Origin: Dryococelus australis | Lineage: Eukaryota; Arthropoda; Insecta; Phasmatodea; Phasmatidae | Reading direction: 5' to 3' | DNA: 64,000 nucleotides | NCBI GenBank assembly: GCA_029891345.1 | Contig: CM056993.1 | Coordinates: forward strand, 272,956,900 to 273,020,899 | Part shown: piece after piece, positions 45,291 through 57,908 of the stretch | Layout of the letters: each line of letters begins with the position of its first letter | Numbering within the stretch: the first letter of the stretch is position 1 | Program-made: the position numbers and the translations under genes | The notes under the pieces: generated by a model | The model's database searches: none | Seen by the model: the letters and a program-made list of their open reading frames with translations, nothing else | Told to the model about the DNA's origin: nothing

Positions 45291-46027
45291 TATAGGCTGT
45301 TAACGGTAAATTGAGCACTTTTGAAAGCACTGCTTAAGATCTACTTGAATGCATGTTGTGTATTCTTTCGCGTTATGTAAAATTAACATTGACATTGGCC
45401 TCATGACTTTATTTATGCGACGATCAAGTAAAACTGTGAAATTATTAGAAAAAAATATAATAAAAATCTGATAATTTTTACTCTTAGATGCATTAAAATA
45501 AAACAGAAGGAGAAATAAATAATTTAAAAATTTTAAGTTATCCCTAATAGTAAGCTAAAACTTTAATTCGAAGTCAAGACATGCGACTACTTTCCATCCA
45601 TCGTTACCTACTTGATAGGCGCATTTGCACTCAATGCGCCCGTTAAAATATATGTAGGTAAAGGCTGTTCACGATAAAGTGAACACTTTTGAAATCAACC
45701 GTAGAATAAAGTTACTGCCCATGCGTCCATATATTTCAACGAGCGCCCTGAGTGACATGCACCCGGTTAAGTTCGTAACTTTAAATGGAAAGTAAAATGT
45801 TTACTTTTCTAATAATTTCACAGTTTCGTTTGACCGACGCACGAGTAAAGTGATGAGGCCCATAGCAATGTTAATTCTACATGAGGCGGAAGAATACACA
45901 ACGTGCGTACATGTAGATCTTAAGCAGGGCTTTCATAAGTGCTCATTTTACTGCGAACAGCCTGTAGTAGCAGTAACTTTTTCTAAGGTCGATTTTAAAA
46001 GTGCTCAATTTATCGTGAACAGCCTTT
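45291..46027 (+). mobile_element. Family W MITE, outer copy split by another W
   Basis: The left part is 45291-45658 ('tataggctgttaacgg' to 'gttaaaatatatgtagg'). The right part is 45967-46027 ('gtagcagtaact' to 'cgtgaacagcc'). In intact copies these two parts are joined at the 'gcagg..gcagtga' stretch. A second W in reverse orientation occupies the gap. Confidence 0.85.
45659..45966 (-). mobile_element. Family W MITE, inner copy with internal deletion
   Basis: It starts 'taaaggctgttcacgataaa' and ends 'tactgcgaacagcctgta'. It is about 110 bases shorter than full-length W: the segment between 'gttcgtaacttt' and 'gtttacttttctaataattt' is missing. It lies within the outer copy. Confidence 0.85.
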
Positions 46028-46609
46028 AGCAATCTGAATTCAATGTAATTGCATTAAAAACTTGCTATCGACCGAAATTATAGAGCATTAACAGTTCCAA
46101 GCTCCGATCCCGGATCCCGATGCCCGCGACTGACAATTTGCATCCTACTAATGGGGACACCTACTTCAAACCAAATATCCACTTCGTTTCGTCACTAACC
46201 AGTTTTGTTGGTATAGTCAATTCGCAGTTTCTTCGCAATTTTTGAATCAAACATTTGAAAAATCACACCTTGTACGACGTGTTAGGTTGTGTCTTAAATA
46301 TTCTACGTGTCTCAAGTGTGTTATACTTCTGTTAACATAAAAATGTTTTTATTTTTCATTAAATTGAACTTTTACTTATAGTCTAGCTATAAGATATAAT
46401 ATTTCATGTATAATTACTATGAATTAAAACAGCGGAGAGAAAATAGTTGTGTTGGCGAAGACTTGTAACATATATTCTTTTTTTCCGCTACTACACAACC
46501 GTTATTTTAGTGACGCAGTCGGAACATACCGCAAGTAAAGAAATTTAACTTGCCGAGTGCGTGAGTGCGTGAACGAGCGAAGAGAATCGGGCGGCTGTTT
46601 ACAGTGAGT
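46028..46609. other. Anonymous sequence, no gene recognised
   Basis: AT-rich with no recognised repeat. Confidence 0.45.
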
Positions 46610-46740
46610 TCTTGAAAGTCTTTTTTGAGAGTGAAGCGAGGTGAGTATGGAGTGGTGTCGGAATGAAGGGGCTGGGGAATCGAGCTCAGTTCACCTTGGT
46701 GGGAAGCGAGTAGTCTAACCATTAAACCACCGCGGCCCCT
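46610..46740 (-). mobile_element. SINE family S, copy 7 (centre deleted)
   Basis: It runs from 'gagtgaagcgaggtgagtat' through 'ggaatgaaggggctgggg' and jumps directly to the tRNA-like head ('aatcgagctcagttcacc'), so about 90 bases of the centre are gone. It ends at 46740. Confidence 0.7.
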
Positions 46741-48539
46741 TTAGTAGTGCGTGTACATTTGTTTATTTTGTGGCACTTCATCAAGTTTGGTTCATTTGTC
46801 GCGTGTAGAAATTTAATGTCACAATGTCACGGCACTGAGCAATGTAAGTGCGGGTTCGCAAGAAGAGTTAAAGTCGCTTTACTTTGCTTAAACTTTAATA
46901 TATTCAATATTTTCAAAAATCTTCTTATGATACAGCAAGCACACAATATTCGAAAAAAATAATTCCACAGATCAGCGTGTATTTAATGATAGCGATCATA
47001 TACATGATTCGTATTCCACGTTATTACGTCTTTTATCTTTATCTTTACCTCGAGTACCCGCAGGTCATTGCATATACATGGGAACTTCTGCGTCCGTGTG
47101 AGATAATTACATTTAAATTCCTGCTAGCGTTGTACGAGAATCGTTATATATTGAACCAACAAACAATTCATACAGTACTTGTCCTTTACGTGAACGCTGA
47201 TTCAAACATTAGTCCACACGAACTACATGACTGCCAGCAAAACATCGAAGCGCGGAAGATCGTTTAAATACATGCTTGAGTTCACAGTATTATAGAATAA
47301 GAATTATTGCAACATTCCACATAATTCTTCTGGAAAAAAAATTTAAGGTAATATTTCAACAACTAGGCTATCCCTCCCGATGTTTTTTTTTTTAGTTTTT
47401 GACAACAAAAACGAAGAACTTCAAGATTTGTTTTCACTGAGACGAAAAAGGAGGTGTATCATGCCAAAATAGTATTTTTTAGTATCAGTAACAGTATCAA
47501 GATCAGTATGTTTGACATTCGCCTTCGGTATACCATGTGTTCGAGTCCGACGAGATGCATTTTATTAAATAGCTTGTGGGATTTCCTACCCCATTTATGC
47601 ATAATGATGGTGAAATTCCGTAATGTGCCACTTGCAATTTCCCCGTCATGTAAGCCTACATGGATATTCTAGTAAGTCACTGAGCAAATACGGACTAACT
47701 GGTTGTTGTGCAACTAGAGAGTTACCGGTGTGTTTAAGAAGTAGATAACAAAGTTGGACAGTGTCGTAAGAAGCCTGCTTTTGATTCAGCGAAACGCTGT
47801 TATAAAATATTTCTCAAGAACAGCGACGATTCTGGACACGCTGCAATAGATTGAAAGTTATAATCGGTATTGTACACAAGCAGGGCAGGGCATCAATGCC
47901 CAGTTGAGGGACTGCAGTGTGGCTAATCTGAGATGCGGAATTTTCTACATCTCTTTGACATAGTGGGTACCATCGAGCACGCAAGACTTCGTTCATTGGC
48001 TGAGAAAAATTTCTAACATTTAATACAGCGCGTACCAAAAAACTGCGTGATAGCAACACTTGAACTCAGTAAATAATACGCGACCGAACGTGTTAAGTAG
48101 GTCTAATTGGGCAGTGGCTGTGGGAGTACTAATACAGTTGGTTACCAAATGTTTTGGTGTAATCACGAACGAATAGGCGCCGTTTGATTTGACTTACAAA
48201 CAATCAAGTGTTTGTCTAGTATTCCTATCCCTGAAAGAATTATTGTATTATGTAAGTTAAACAAACTTCGACATAATATCCGTTAACGAACTGTGGCAGG
48301 TGATTAAATTATACACCCTTCTTAAAAAATTACATTAATTTTGACAATTCTTCAAACTGTCAGTTTATGTTCTACATGTCGTCTCTTATCCCCTCCATGC
48401 ATTACTAGTTATCACTGTTTGCCACAAACTCCTTCATGATTTGAAATATACTTAGTGTTCGTAGTGTAAGGGATTGTATCTTGTTAAAATACGTCATTTT
48501 CTGTCGCCTTTCCTGGTTCACCCGGTGTTAGGTGAGTGA
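46741..48539. other. Anonymous sequence, no gene recognised
   Basis: Frames at 46747, 46977, 47454 and 47814 (minus) show no family resemblance. Nothing else was recognised. Confidence 0.45.
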
Positions 48540-48805
48540 AGAGAGTTGGGCGGCTCTTAACACCGAAGTCTCGAGAGCTGATGAAGGTGAAGCGAGATGG
48601 GTGCGTATGGAGTTGAGTTGAGAGATTTGGGCGACTCTTAACAGCGAGATCTCAAGACCGACGAGGTTAAAATGAGGTGAGAATGATGCAGCGCCGGAAT
48701 GAAACGACGGGGGAATCGGGATATACCTGAGAAAACCCACCCACCAGCGGCATCGTCCGGCACGATTCCAACATGCGAAAATCAGGGAGCGACAACGCCT
48801 TGGCG
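48540..48805 (-). mobile_element. SINE family S, copy 8 (two joined, incomplete units)
   Basis: 48540-48612 is the tail of one unit ('ggcggctcttaacaccgaag' to 'gtgcgtatggag'). 48613-48805 starts the tail again ('gggcgactcttaacagcgag') and continues into the centre and part of the head before ending at 'ccttggcggg'. This is either a tandem insertion or an insertion of one copy into another. Confidence 0.75.
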
Positions 48806-49489
48806 GGATTTTTAAAGAAATATTATTTTATGCAGTGCACCCAGTCGAGATTATCCTTACAAACACCACAAATAAACTACTGCATGTGGTTATTGTTTTC
48901 TGTCAACTCGGCTCCCACAAAAACAAAAACCTCCGAAATGCACGAAGTTCAGTATTAGAAAAATGACGCAAACTCTGCACATCTGTAATAATTTTGAATT
49001 ACTGTCTCCAGATACAAATTCTGGCGGAATTAGCTCTACAGCAATATGACAAATATATTTTTATTTTAAAAATAAATTAGTGTGCTTGTATGAAATTCAG
49101 AGGACACGCTAGGTTTACTAAGAGTGATAATATGCAACTTTTCTGAAATAAGTAATGTCCTTGTTAATATGTTGTAAGTCTTATAATGCATGCAAGACTT
49201 ACCAATGGGGTAAAATTAAAATTACCAGATTAATTTTTGCATACTTACAATATATTTATATGTGTTGACGGGACGGTTACAAATCCGAAGTTGGCAGAAG
49301 TGATGACTGGCGACATGATACGGCATACTGCTGAACGAAGCGTTAATTTTTCTTCCTGTGAAAAATATTTATAATTACATCAATTTTGTACACGTTGTGT
49401 TTTTTAAACATACCTAGGCAAGTTACGATGTTGTGATAAAACTGTGTTTCCACGGCAGGAATAAATATACTGTAACTTGAGTGAGTGAA
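48806..49489. other. Anonymous sequence, no gene recognised
   Basis: AT-rich, no recognised gene or repeat. Confidence 0.45.
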
Positions 49490-49710
49490 GAGATTTGAGC
49501 GGCTCTTAACATCAAGGTCTTGAGAGCCGGTGAGGGTGATTTAGGTGAGTATGAAGCAGCACCGGAATGAAAGGGCGGGGGAAACGGGAGATCCCCGAGA
49601 AAACCCGCCGACCAAAGGCATCGTCCGGTACGATGCCCACATGCGAAACTCCGGAGTGACCTGGTCGGGGATTGAACCCGGATCGCCTGGGTGGGAGGCG
49701 AACAGGTATA
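49490..49710 (-). mobile_element. SINE family S, copy 9
   Basis: Close to the family consensus from the tail ('gagcggctcttaacatcaag') through 'gagatccccgagaaaacccg' to the B box in reverse ('ggggattgaacccgg'). The head is cut at 'gggaggcgaac'. Confidence 0.85.
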
Positions 49711-49765
49711 CTGTTACATGTGTCGTGACCGCTGCTTTTGGAAGTTGCTCATACGTTACACTGGG

Positions 49766-49768
<3 letters not shown>

Positions 49769-49803
<35 letters not shown>
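49769..49803. repeat. (GT)n microsatellite
   Basis: About 34 bases of GT repeat. Confidence 0.95.
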
Positions 49804-49805
<2 letters not shown>

Positions 49806-51482
49806 TGCAAAAATAGGACGAGCGAAATTTATACTTTTTAACCGTGAACTGATTTTATGACGAAATTAATTATTTGAAAGTCTAGTCTGTTTATTTATCA
49901 CAACTTAATAACTTTTCCCTAGGTGTTTGAAACAAAATTGTGTAACGTAATTACTTCTCTGTGATTTCAATACTTGCCAAAATACCAACAAAATACTACG
50001 CCCAGCCAGAAAATTTTAAATAAATGTTTATATAAACCTAGTTAACCACAATCCTTATGTGTTTGTCGCTGCTACGTACGCAAAATAAGCGGCACGAGTA
50101 AGAAATAACCCAACACACAGCCTACCTACAGTTATATCCCCCACAGTTGTAACAGGGTTAAACACAGTCACCGCTAAATATTAACGTGTATTACGTGTAA
50201 TGTACTATGTCGTCGATAACAAATACGTTAACAACGGGAATAATAACCGTAAAAACTATCGTCAATATACACATTGTTAAGAAGTCATAAAGCTAAACTA
50301 AATACGATTATGGGCCTAAAATTATGAACATTCATTCCAAAAGGTTTTTGAAAAATGACAGAATTCTTTGAACAGTTGAAAACAGTAAACAAAGCATTTT
50401 AAACTTCAAACGTAGAAGTCACATGGTAGTGCTTATATATGTTTAGCGGAAAGATGCGTAATGGTAAACAAAAGTAGTATTTTAGCAAGACCTCAGAAAA
50501 CTGTGAAGTAAACGTGAATGTTCTATAAATATGTTCTAAATTAAAACCAAATTTAGTATATTTATTAATTACACAATATTACTAATATTTTGTGTATATT
50601 TGCGATAAAAACGGGGCAAATACAATAGATCGACGGCAGAGCTTTTACATTGGCTATAGGCCTACCTCATATCCTTATTTCTTCAAAATTACGGAAAATA
50701 AACTGTTCAGTTTTAAAATGAGACCGTTGCGCATTGCGTGAAGCGATTACCTTAATTGGAACACCATCAATGGCATGATGTTCAGAATGCATGTAGCTAT
50801 TTGTTATATATAGTCACGTGTGTTATTGAAATTAATCCCGTTTCTGCATTAAGATCTTTAGGTACTTAACACCCAACAATAAAAATTATTCTGATGTGAT
50901 ACCATTATTGCGAAAACTCGTGTGTTAAAATACTTGTACTTAGTTATTTCTGCAAAGGTTTGATTTATAATTCAATTGTTATAATCGTTGTAGAGGAATG
51001 AGTATTACATAAACAGAATTTGTATATGCATTAAAAATATTTCTGCATATACCTGCAATGATATAGTATTTCTTCTGTGATTAGTTTTTATCAATTTATG
51101 AGCGTAGAAGTGGACGAGTCTTAATGTATGTTACGAGAATGCCTCACGAAATTTGTAGATAAAATCACTTCACGTGGTTGTTTTGTTGCCAAAGCGTGCC
51201 ACTTGTATGACGGCCTGAATAGCGGCTCTTTATCTTGCTTGTAGATAAGAAACCCAGTAATCGCAGTCTGTTAGCTGGCGGAGTGCTGTTCGCCGTCAAC
51301 TGTTTGCCTTCCGGGAGAAATTCCCACAGACCGACGTCATTTCAGTTTCGCGGATCTGTGACGGAGCCGTGGCTCTCCCATCGCCGTACCTGGAAGTCCC
51401 TCTCGCGCGGACTTCAGAGAAGCGTTCCACACGTGGCCTTCTCCACCTATGTTTTTTCTTTCCTGTCATTAACACTTCATGA
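49804..51482. other. Anonymous sequence, no gene recognised
   Basis: AT-rich, with a more GC-rich part at 51240-51450 carrying overlapping frames on both strands but no recognisable product. Confidence 0.45.
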
Positions 51483-51763
51483 TATATGTTAGTCACGGGA
51501 AAATGAGCACTTTTGAAAGCCCTGCTTGAGATCTACTTGTATGCAAGCTGTGTATCCTTCCGCTTTATGCAAGATTAACATTGTCGTGGGCCTCATCACT
51601 TTATTCATGCGTCGGCCAAGTGAAACTGTGAAAGTATCAAAAAATGAAATGTTAAAAACATCTGCTTATTTTTACACTTCGATACATCACAAAAAAACAG
51701 ACAGCCAAATAGATAATTTACGTGATCAGAAACGGTTACCTAACACTTATTATACGACGTTAA
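51483..51763 (+). mobile_element. Family W MITE, truncated on the right
   Basis: It starts with a worn terminus ('gttagtcacgggaaaatgag') and follows W to 'tatacgacgttaa', then stops where the next element begins. Confidence 0.8.
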
Positions 51764-52330
51764 GGCCGTGTCCGAACTCAGGTATATAATTGTGCGCTTG
51801 CATCCTTACGTTCTTCACTTACCCTTGGCACCAAACTTGATGAATTTGGACAGGCAGTCTTGTTGGCTTCGGTACCAGTTATTGGCCAGCTAACCACTTT
51901 AAATGTTCATGTATTCCGACTAAGAATTTAATAATTGCCGAAAGTATTAAATTATATTTAAATTTGATTTACATTAACAGTTATTGCCCTGCATTATTGT
52001 ATGTAAGTGCAGTTTGGATTGCTTTTTTTATGTTAGTTTCTGTAGGTTAGGAACATTGACCTAATACAAATTTATTTCTTAGACCTTTTTTTAAGGTAAA
52101 ACTTGCGAGAATTATTTATTCAGTTCTCAAAAATCCTATGTCTATGATGTAGGAAAGTTGCCCTATTAAACTTTAAATCAAATAATTATGTCGGAAATCA
52201 ATTGTAACCTACAAATTGCTTCTCAAAATGGCGGCACACATTCCGCAAGTTCGCGAAAAATATACAACTTCGGTTACTTGTATACTTGCATACTTCACTT
52301 GCAGCAGTTCGGATAGCACTTACGGCGCCA
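51764..52330. mobile_element. Possible MITE with GTGTCCGAACT-type inverted ends
   Basis: The left end reads 'ggccgtgtccgaactcaggt' at 51763 and the right end, reversed, 'gtgctatccgaactgctgca' (about 52325-52300). The inner sequences near both ends share 'tgcatac/tgcatcc' and 'cttcactt' words. The interior has no gene. It abuts a truncated W, so it may have removed or interrupted that copy. Confidence 0.4.
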
Positions 52331-52704
52331 CTTATTACCTCCAACCGTAATGGAAATAATAGAGGTGGTCGGGTGGAAATCTTATTTCAGACAATATTTC
52401 TACCGTTAGTCATTATGAAAGTTCGATGCCTGTTCATTTCACAGTATAACCTAATGAACAAAACTGGCCATCTTGTTGCAACTGCCCAGGACCCACTGTT
52501 TTCGTGTCAAACGCACACAAAACTCTTGACGGCATAGCGATACAGTTCCAGGTGCGTAGGCAATAGCAACACTTCCTGCAGAGAACCACAAACAGGCAGC
52601 AGTTTCAATACTGTAAGCTTATTAATGTACGGAATATGTTGTAAAAATAAACTCCAATGGCAACACTCGCGGGCTTTCCAGCCGGGACCCGTAGGTGCCC
52701 GTCA
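52331..52704. other. Anonymous sequence, no gene recognised
   Basis: No recognised gene or repeat. Confidence 0.45.
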
Positions 52705-52871
52705 TCCCCGGACATGACATGAAATGAGACCCTAGGACGGAGCGGCGCTGGAATGCAAGGGCGGGGGAAACGGGAGTACCCCGAGAAATCCCGCACGATT
52801 CCCGCATGCGAAAAAAACCGGCAGTGAACCCGCTTGGTATCAAGCCTTAGCCACTGCTCCACCGCTGCCCC
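52705..52871 (-). mobile_element. SINE family S, copy 10 (diverged)
   Basis: 'ggcgctggaatgcaagggcg', 'gaaacgggagtaccccgaga' and 'cgcacgattcccgcatgcga' follow the S centre. The tail is replaced by unrelated sequence and the head is worn. Confidence 0.7.
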
Positions 52872-54290
52872 ACATGTTGTTTACAATAAGGGTTGAAATT
52901 ACTTCCACGTTCATATGTGCAGTGAGCACAGAAGAATGCTATAGACAAGCGCATGTAATTAATATTACCCATGTGCTAGATACACTATCGCTGCAACTGA
53001 AGATTTGTTTACGTTTCACACGAAAACGGTGGGTCTTGGGCAGTTGCAATAAGATGACCTCTTTGGTATAGTAGGTCATACTTATCAATAAACCAGCATC
53101 ATAAGTCCATAATTCCTGAGGGTAAAATGTCGCCTGCACTGTGGCCACCCCCGTTATTTTCATTACGGGGAGGTGTGAATGAAAGTTTGCTCTTAGTTGA
53201 AGACTCCGATAACATACAATACTGTTAGGACAATTATAATTTAATTTCACTTCATGTACAATATTTTGCCAAATACATTAAAAAAATTATAATTTCAAGG
53301 GCCTAGGCCCACAATCCCTTAACATTCAGTTAAGGTGGAAAATGTCCCATATAGTTCCTACTTAATTTTTGATCTGAAAACATGTCACGAATTTTGTCGA
53401 ATTCCGCCCCACTTGTATGTATGTGTGCGTGTGTGTATATGCATTTACGCAACTATTTTATTTACTACTGACAGCATCCCTCTCCATAATAAAATCAAGG
53501 AATACCGCCGTTTTTATATGGTATAATAATTGTTTGCAAAGCCCTTGCCACATTGACAAACTTTCGCCTACAAATATAATTGACAATAAAATTTTAAGAC
53601 GAAATGCGACCATATTATTTTTACATTCAACAAATTGGACCAAACAATCTTTAATGTATTTTAAAATTTGCCACACTTTCAAGTTTTTTTTATTGGTAGT
53701 ATCTATTCTGAATTTCTGTTTAAAAATAATTCTCAAAGTGAGATATTGCTGTTGTGTTTCCGTGCAGTATATTACAGGAAGAAATGTAATGAATGTTCAG
53801 ATTTTTTTCTCTTCTCTACTAAATTCAAATTTTATTTATCAGAGATATTTCCCGCGCATTGAAATTTAATACCTCCAAGCTCTCAATGTTAGTGTGAATT
53901 AATCCCATCAAACAGCACTCATGCTCGTCCAGTTTAAGAATGTTTGATGGAAACTAGAGCCATCAAACTTTTACAAACAAACATGGCGGCTATCGGTGTG
54001 GTCACAAACATCCAATTTTATTTGAAGCAGTGTGACGGAAAAATTTGAAAGTGTGACAGGGCCTTAACAAATTACCACAGTTGTGTACGCTGATAATAAT
54101 TCTGCTTGCCAAAGGCAACAAAAAGGCTCCTTCTTTGCAACACCTTTGGCCATGCCATTTCGGTGATAACAGTTCACAAGTTGAAGGGGCGTGTGATATT
54201 TAAAAGGTATTCTCACACACTCCTTCAATGTTACCTTGAAAATGGCCTGGCCAAGGATGTTGCAATAAAGGAGTCATTTTGTTACCTTTG
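52872..54290. other. Anonymous sequence, no gene recognised
   Basis: Frames at 53417 (150 residues) and 53458 (minus) overlap one another, are rich in F, I, L and C, and have no family resemblance. 53885-53970 contains a short inverted pair around 'catcaaac' and 'gtttgatgg'. Confidence 0.45.
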
Positions 54291-54720
54291 GTATAAGGTA
54301 TTCACAGTAAAATGAGCGCTTCTGGAAGCCGTGCTTAGTATCTACTTGCATGCACGTTGTGTGTTCTTCCGCCTTATGTAAGATTAACAATGTCACTGGC
54401 CTCATCACTGTATGCATGCGTCGGTCAAGTGAAACTGTGGAGTTGTTTGAAAAGTATATATTTTACAAATCTGCTCATTTTTAGACTCCGATGGATTAAA
54501 AAAATTACGAAAGCGAACGAAATAATTTATGTTATCAGAAATGGTAACCTAACACTTTTTATTCGATGTTAAGATACGAAACTACTTTCCCAACCAATGT
54601 TACCAACTATACTGGGCACATGTCACTCAGGGCGCTCGTTAAAATACATGCAGGTAGGAGCAGTGGCTTTTTTTCTAAGGTTGTTTTCAAAAGTGCTCAC
54701 TTTATCCTGAACAGCTTTTA
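54291..54720 (+). mobile_element. Family W MITE, complete
   Basis: From 'tataaggtattcacagtaaa' to 'ctttatcctgaacagctttt'. It lies only about 10 bases from the next complete copy. Confidence 0.85.
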
Positions 54721-54730
54721 TGCAAAACTA

Positions 54731-55155
54731 TTATAAGCTGTTCACGGTAAACTGAGCACTTTTGAAAGCCCTGCTTAATATCTACTTGTATACAAGTTGT
54801 GTATTATTCTGCCTTACGTAAATTTAACGTTGCCATGGTCCTAATCACTTTACTCTTGCGTTGGCCAAGGGCAAATGAGAAATTATTAGACAAGTAAACA
54901 TTTTATAAATATGCCCATTTTCACACTTTGATGCATTAAAAAAACACAGAGTGAAAGAAATAATTTAAGTTATCACAAATGGTACCTAACACTTTCTATT
55001 CTGCGTTAACATATGGAACTACTTTCCATCTACCGTTACCAATTTTACCGGGCGCATGTCACTCAGTGCGCCAGTTGAAGTATATGCAGGCATGGGCAGT
55101 AATTTTTTTCTAATATTGATTTCAACAGTGCTCACTTTATCGTGAACAGCCTTTA
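54731..55155 (+). mobile_element. Family W MITE, complete
   Basis: From 'ttataagctgttcacggtaa' to 'ctttatcgtgaacagccttt'. Same orientation as its neighbour at 54291, so the two form a direct pair. Confidence 0.85.
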
Positions 55156-55254
55156 TCAGCGTACACATCTGCGGTAACACGTTAGAAATACGTAGTTTAA
55201 CACACAAACAAGGCAGAGGGATGTTTATCTCTTGTTTTTATCAGGAGGCGAGTC

Positions 55255-56500
55255 CTGAGTTGAAAAGGAGCAAAAAAGTCCATATCAACATATGTCCGGA
55301 AATGGATAGCAAGGCTGCAATAAAGCAGTTAGTGCCGGCACACATTACATGACATTAAGTGCCTCCAAGTTACAACAGATGTTTAAAGTGGCCACCATGG
55401 AATGCAATGCAAGCGTGCACACGTCTCATTATGGATTGCCTCACTCTTTTGAATGTTCATGTCCTGTGCCCTAATAGCGTCACAGGCTACACGGACACGT
55501 TGTTAAAGGGTCTGAAAATCAGGAACTGACTCCGCATATAGTGCGTTCACGGTTAATTCAGCCTTTTCTGAAGCCCTGCTAAAGTTTTACTTCCAGCATA
55601 TTCCTCCGCCTCGTGCAAACTAAACTTAACTAACCCCTGGAGAACTAAACCAGGGGGACAACACACCACATTCGTGCGCACTCAGTTCCAATGATATTTG
55701 GTATAAGAACTATTTTTCACTAGGCTCTACCAACATACCTATTTTCTCCCTGATTTTTATTCAGATTATTTATAAATGAAGTATTGTAATTAATATAAAA
55801 AAATATTAATAACATTTAAATTTAACAGAAAAAAAGTTACATTTATGAAGACAAGTATAAAACGCTTGTGATACCGGGCGTATTTAGGAAATAACTAAAC
55901 ACGTCATATATGTGGAGATTTTTCAAAGGTTTCATTCAAAAAGGCCGAAGAAACCGTGAATGGACTATACACAACACTTTTCAGATACCCCCCCACAAGC
56001 AAAATTGAAGGAGGTTTAAATCCGGTGATCGCGCAGGCCATGCAACAGGACCTCCTCGTCTTGTCCATCTGCCGGGGAAGCTGTTGTTGAGGTGTTAACG
56101 AACTTCACGGAGGAAGTGGATTGTATGAAAGGACCTATGCTCACACGAACTCCCAAAAATGGCTGCAAATGTTTTGTGATTTGGCTGGTGTTTTCTATGA
56201 GGGTACGTGGCTCGGTGCGGTCTCTCGACCATTCCCATGTGCTTGACCGTATACGAACACCATCTCGGCTTGTTCCTAGAATGAATAACTGACCACTGTG
56301 CTTCGTCTTGGCTCCAATCACACAATCTGCAACACACTAAAGCACACCGTGAGTGTTGTTATGAGAGAACAATGTCGTTTATCAGTGCCATCTACCTTGG
56401 CAAATATGTATTTCTGGACATACGTTGATATGAACTTTTTTTTTCCTTTTCCGGTCAGGAATGACCTCCTGAAGTCTTTGTCCCTTTAGTTTCCGTTCAT
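55255..56500 (-). pseudogene. Mariner-like (DUF4817-type) transposase relic, split by family X
   Basis: Read on the minus strand from about 56500. Near 56260-56140 are worn segments such as 'RPHRATYPHRKHQ'. At 56060-56000 is 'RRGGPVAWPARSPDLNLLQF', which matches the GRGGP-x-x-WP-x-RSPDL-x-P-x-D-F-F-LWG region of this transposase type. It is followed by 'WGGYLKSVVY' (about 56000-55970). Then a family X element intervenes. After it comes 'YAESVPDFQTLQQRVRVACD' (about 55540-55480), the expected next part, and 'YVDMDFFAPFQLR' near 55270. Catalytic residues cannot be traced; the gene is dead. In this family the intact protein carries a DDE/D transposase and inserts at TA. Confidence 0.6.
55539..55969 (+). 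mobile_element. Family X MITE, complete copy (in the mariner-like relic)
   Basis: The ends are inverted: TAGTGCGTTCACGGTTAA at 55539 and, reversed, TAGTCCATTCACGGTTTC at 55969. The length is about 431 bases. The left 80 bases resemble W ('gaagccctgctaaag', then 'cctccgcctcgtgcaaa'). It is flanked by TA/TATA and interrupts the transposase relic between VVY and AESV. There is no coding capacity. Confidence 0.75.
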
Positions 56501-57908
56501 CCTATATATGGAACACGTGACAGTGAAATGTGTTTCCAACTGTGCATTACTGAAAATATTTAACATGGCGCTAAACATTAGATAAAATCCAAGAGTAAGT
56601 TCCTTTCATATATACAAGACAAGTAAAGCCCAAATTCTTGTGATATTATGCTATGTTATATTTGGATAACAACCAAACATGTTGTACAGACTGTGAATCT
56701 TAAAATGTTTGACTCAACATGTGTAAAGAAAACGTTAATAGATTACAAAATCCTTAATGTCACCTAAGCTCTATGTAGAGGTAGCTTGAATTTCCCATAG
56801 AGAATTGCGGGGTTTGGGATGATTTCTGCAGTCCATGATTGGTATTAACTGTGCTGTGTGGCTGCGAAACTGACAAAACCGGCGTAATAATGTATCTCAG
56901 AATGAGATGTTCATCGGGCACTAGGCAGTAGAAGCTTACTTGTTATGCGTTGTAAGATTTTCTCTTATAGTAAAGCTCATACTACATTATATATATATAC
57001 ACACATACATACATACACACATATATATACACATAGAATCACACACAAGTTTTGAAGTGTGCCGAAACGGTTTCAATGTTTGTATTAATATCACCCGGGG
57101 TTTGCGAAATCGATGTACACGCAGTTTTCATCTGGCTCGAAACACGACTACTCCTGCTTAATGTTGACGTAACCAGTTTGAAATGCAGTTCCACTGTGTT
57201 GCAAGAGAAATTCAAATGAATAACAGGTAAGTGATAGTACGTGCTGTATTTCTCCGCCTTCCTTGTGTCGCGGAGAGCGGGGAAGGTTGTAAGTGCACAT
57301 ACAGGTTCGTGCCACAGCCCGGCGGGGAGCAGAACTGCGTATCTCACAAGACTGGTGACGGCCAAAATATAGTCTGTTCACGCTCTTCTCACACTTCACT
57401 TTTACACATAACCCCATGTATAAGGACGGGTGTTCTTTGCGAAAATATTATTGGCCATGCTAGACTTCAATATCTTACGCCCACAACCACAACTTCCTTC
57501 GGTTATTGGCCGCGTGTCTACGTGAGAACACTTGCTCTTATTTGACTGGGCCAATCGTAATCAAGTATACCGATACTGAACGTCCGTGATTCGCGGTAAG
57601 ACACTTGAGGAGCGTGACATTTAAAATCATCCAATTATGAACGTGCATATGAATTAAAGTGTTTTGGAGAACAACTGGTCTTGAAATATTTTCGCAAAAA
57701 ACACCTGTCCCTATCCATATATGCCGTGCTTGGTTTTGCTTCCTAAATATGCCCCGTATCACAGGTGTTCTAATCTTGAGTTATCATAAGAGTGCCTTAT
57801 TTTATGTTAAAATAACTCTTATTTATATTTTATCTATAAAACGTAATATTTTATTAATAACTATTGTGAATCAAAACAGTCAGAAGATAGGTGTGTTGGT
57901 AACGCCTG
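56501..57908. other. Anonymous sequence with a TA/CA microsatellite
   Basis: 56985-57040 is a mixed TA/CA simple repeat. 57385-57560 and 57640-57745 contain a near-inverted pair around 'aaaatatta/taatatttt' and 'aagacag/acctgtcc' words ('gggtgttctttgcgaaaat' versus 'ttttcgcaaaaaacacct'), possibly the arms of a small foldback element. No gene. Confidence 0.4.

Noticed and set aside
53417-53869. A 150-residue plus frame
   Set aside because: AT-rich composition, overlapped by an opposite-strand frame of 92 residues, no recognisable domain and no copy elsewhere in the window.
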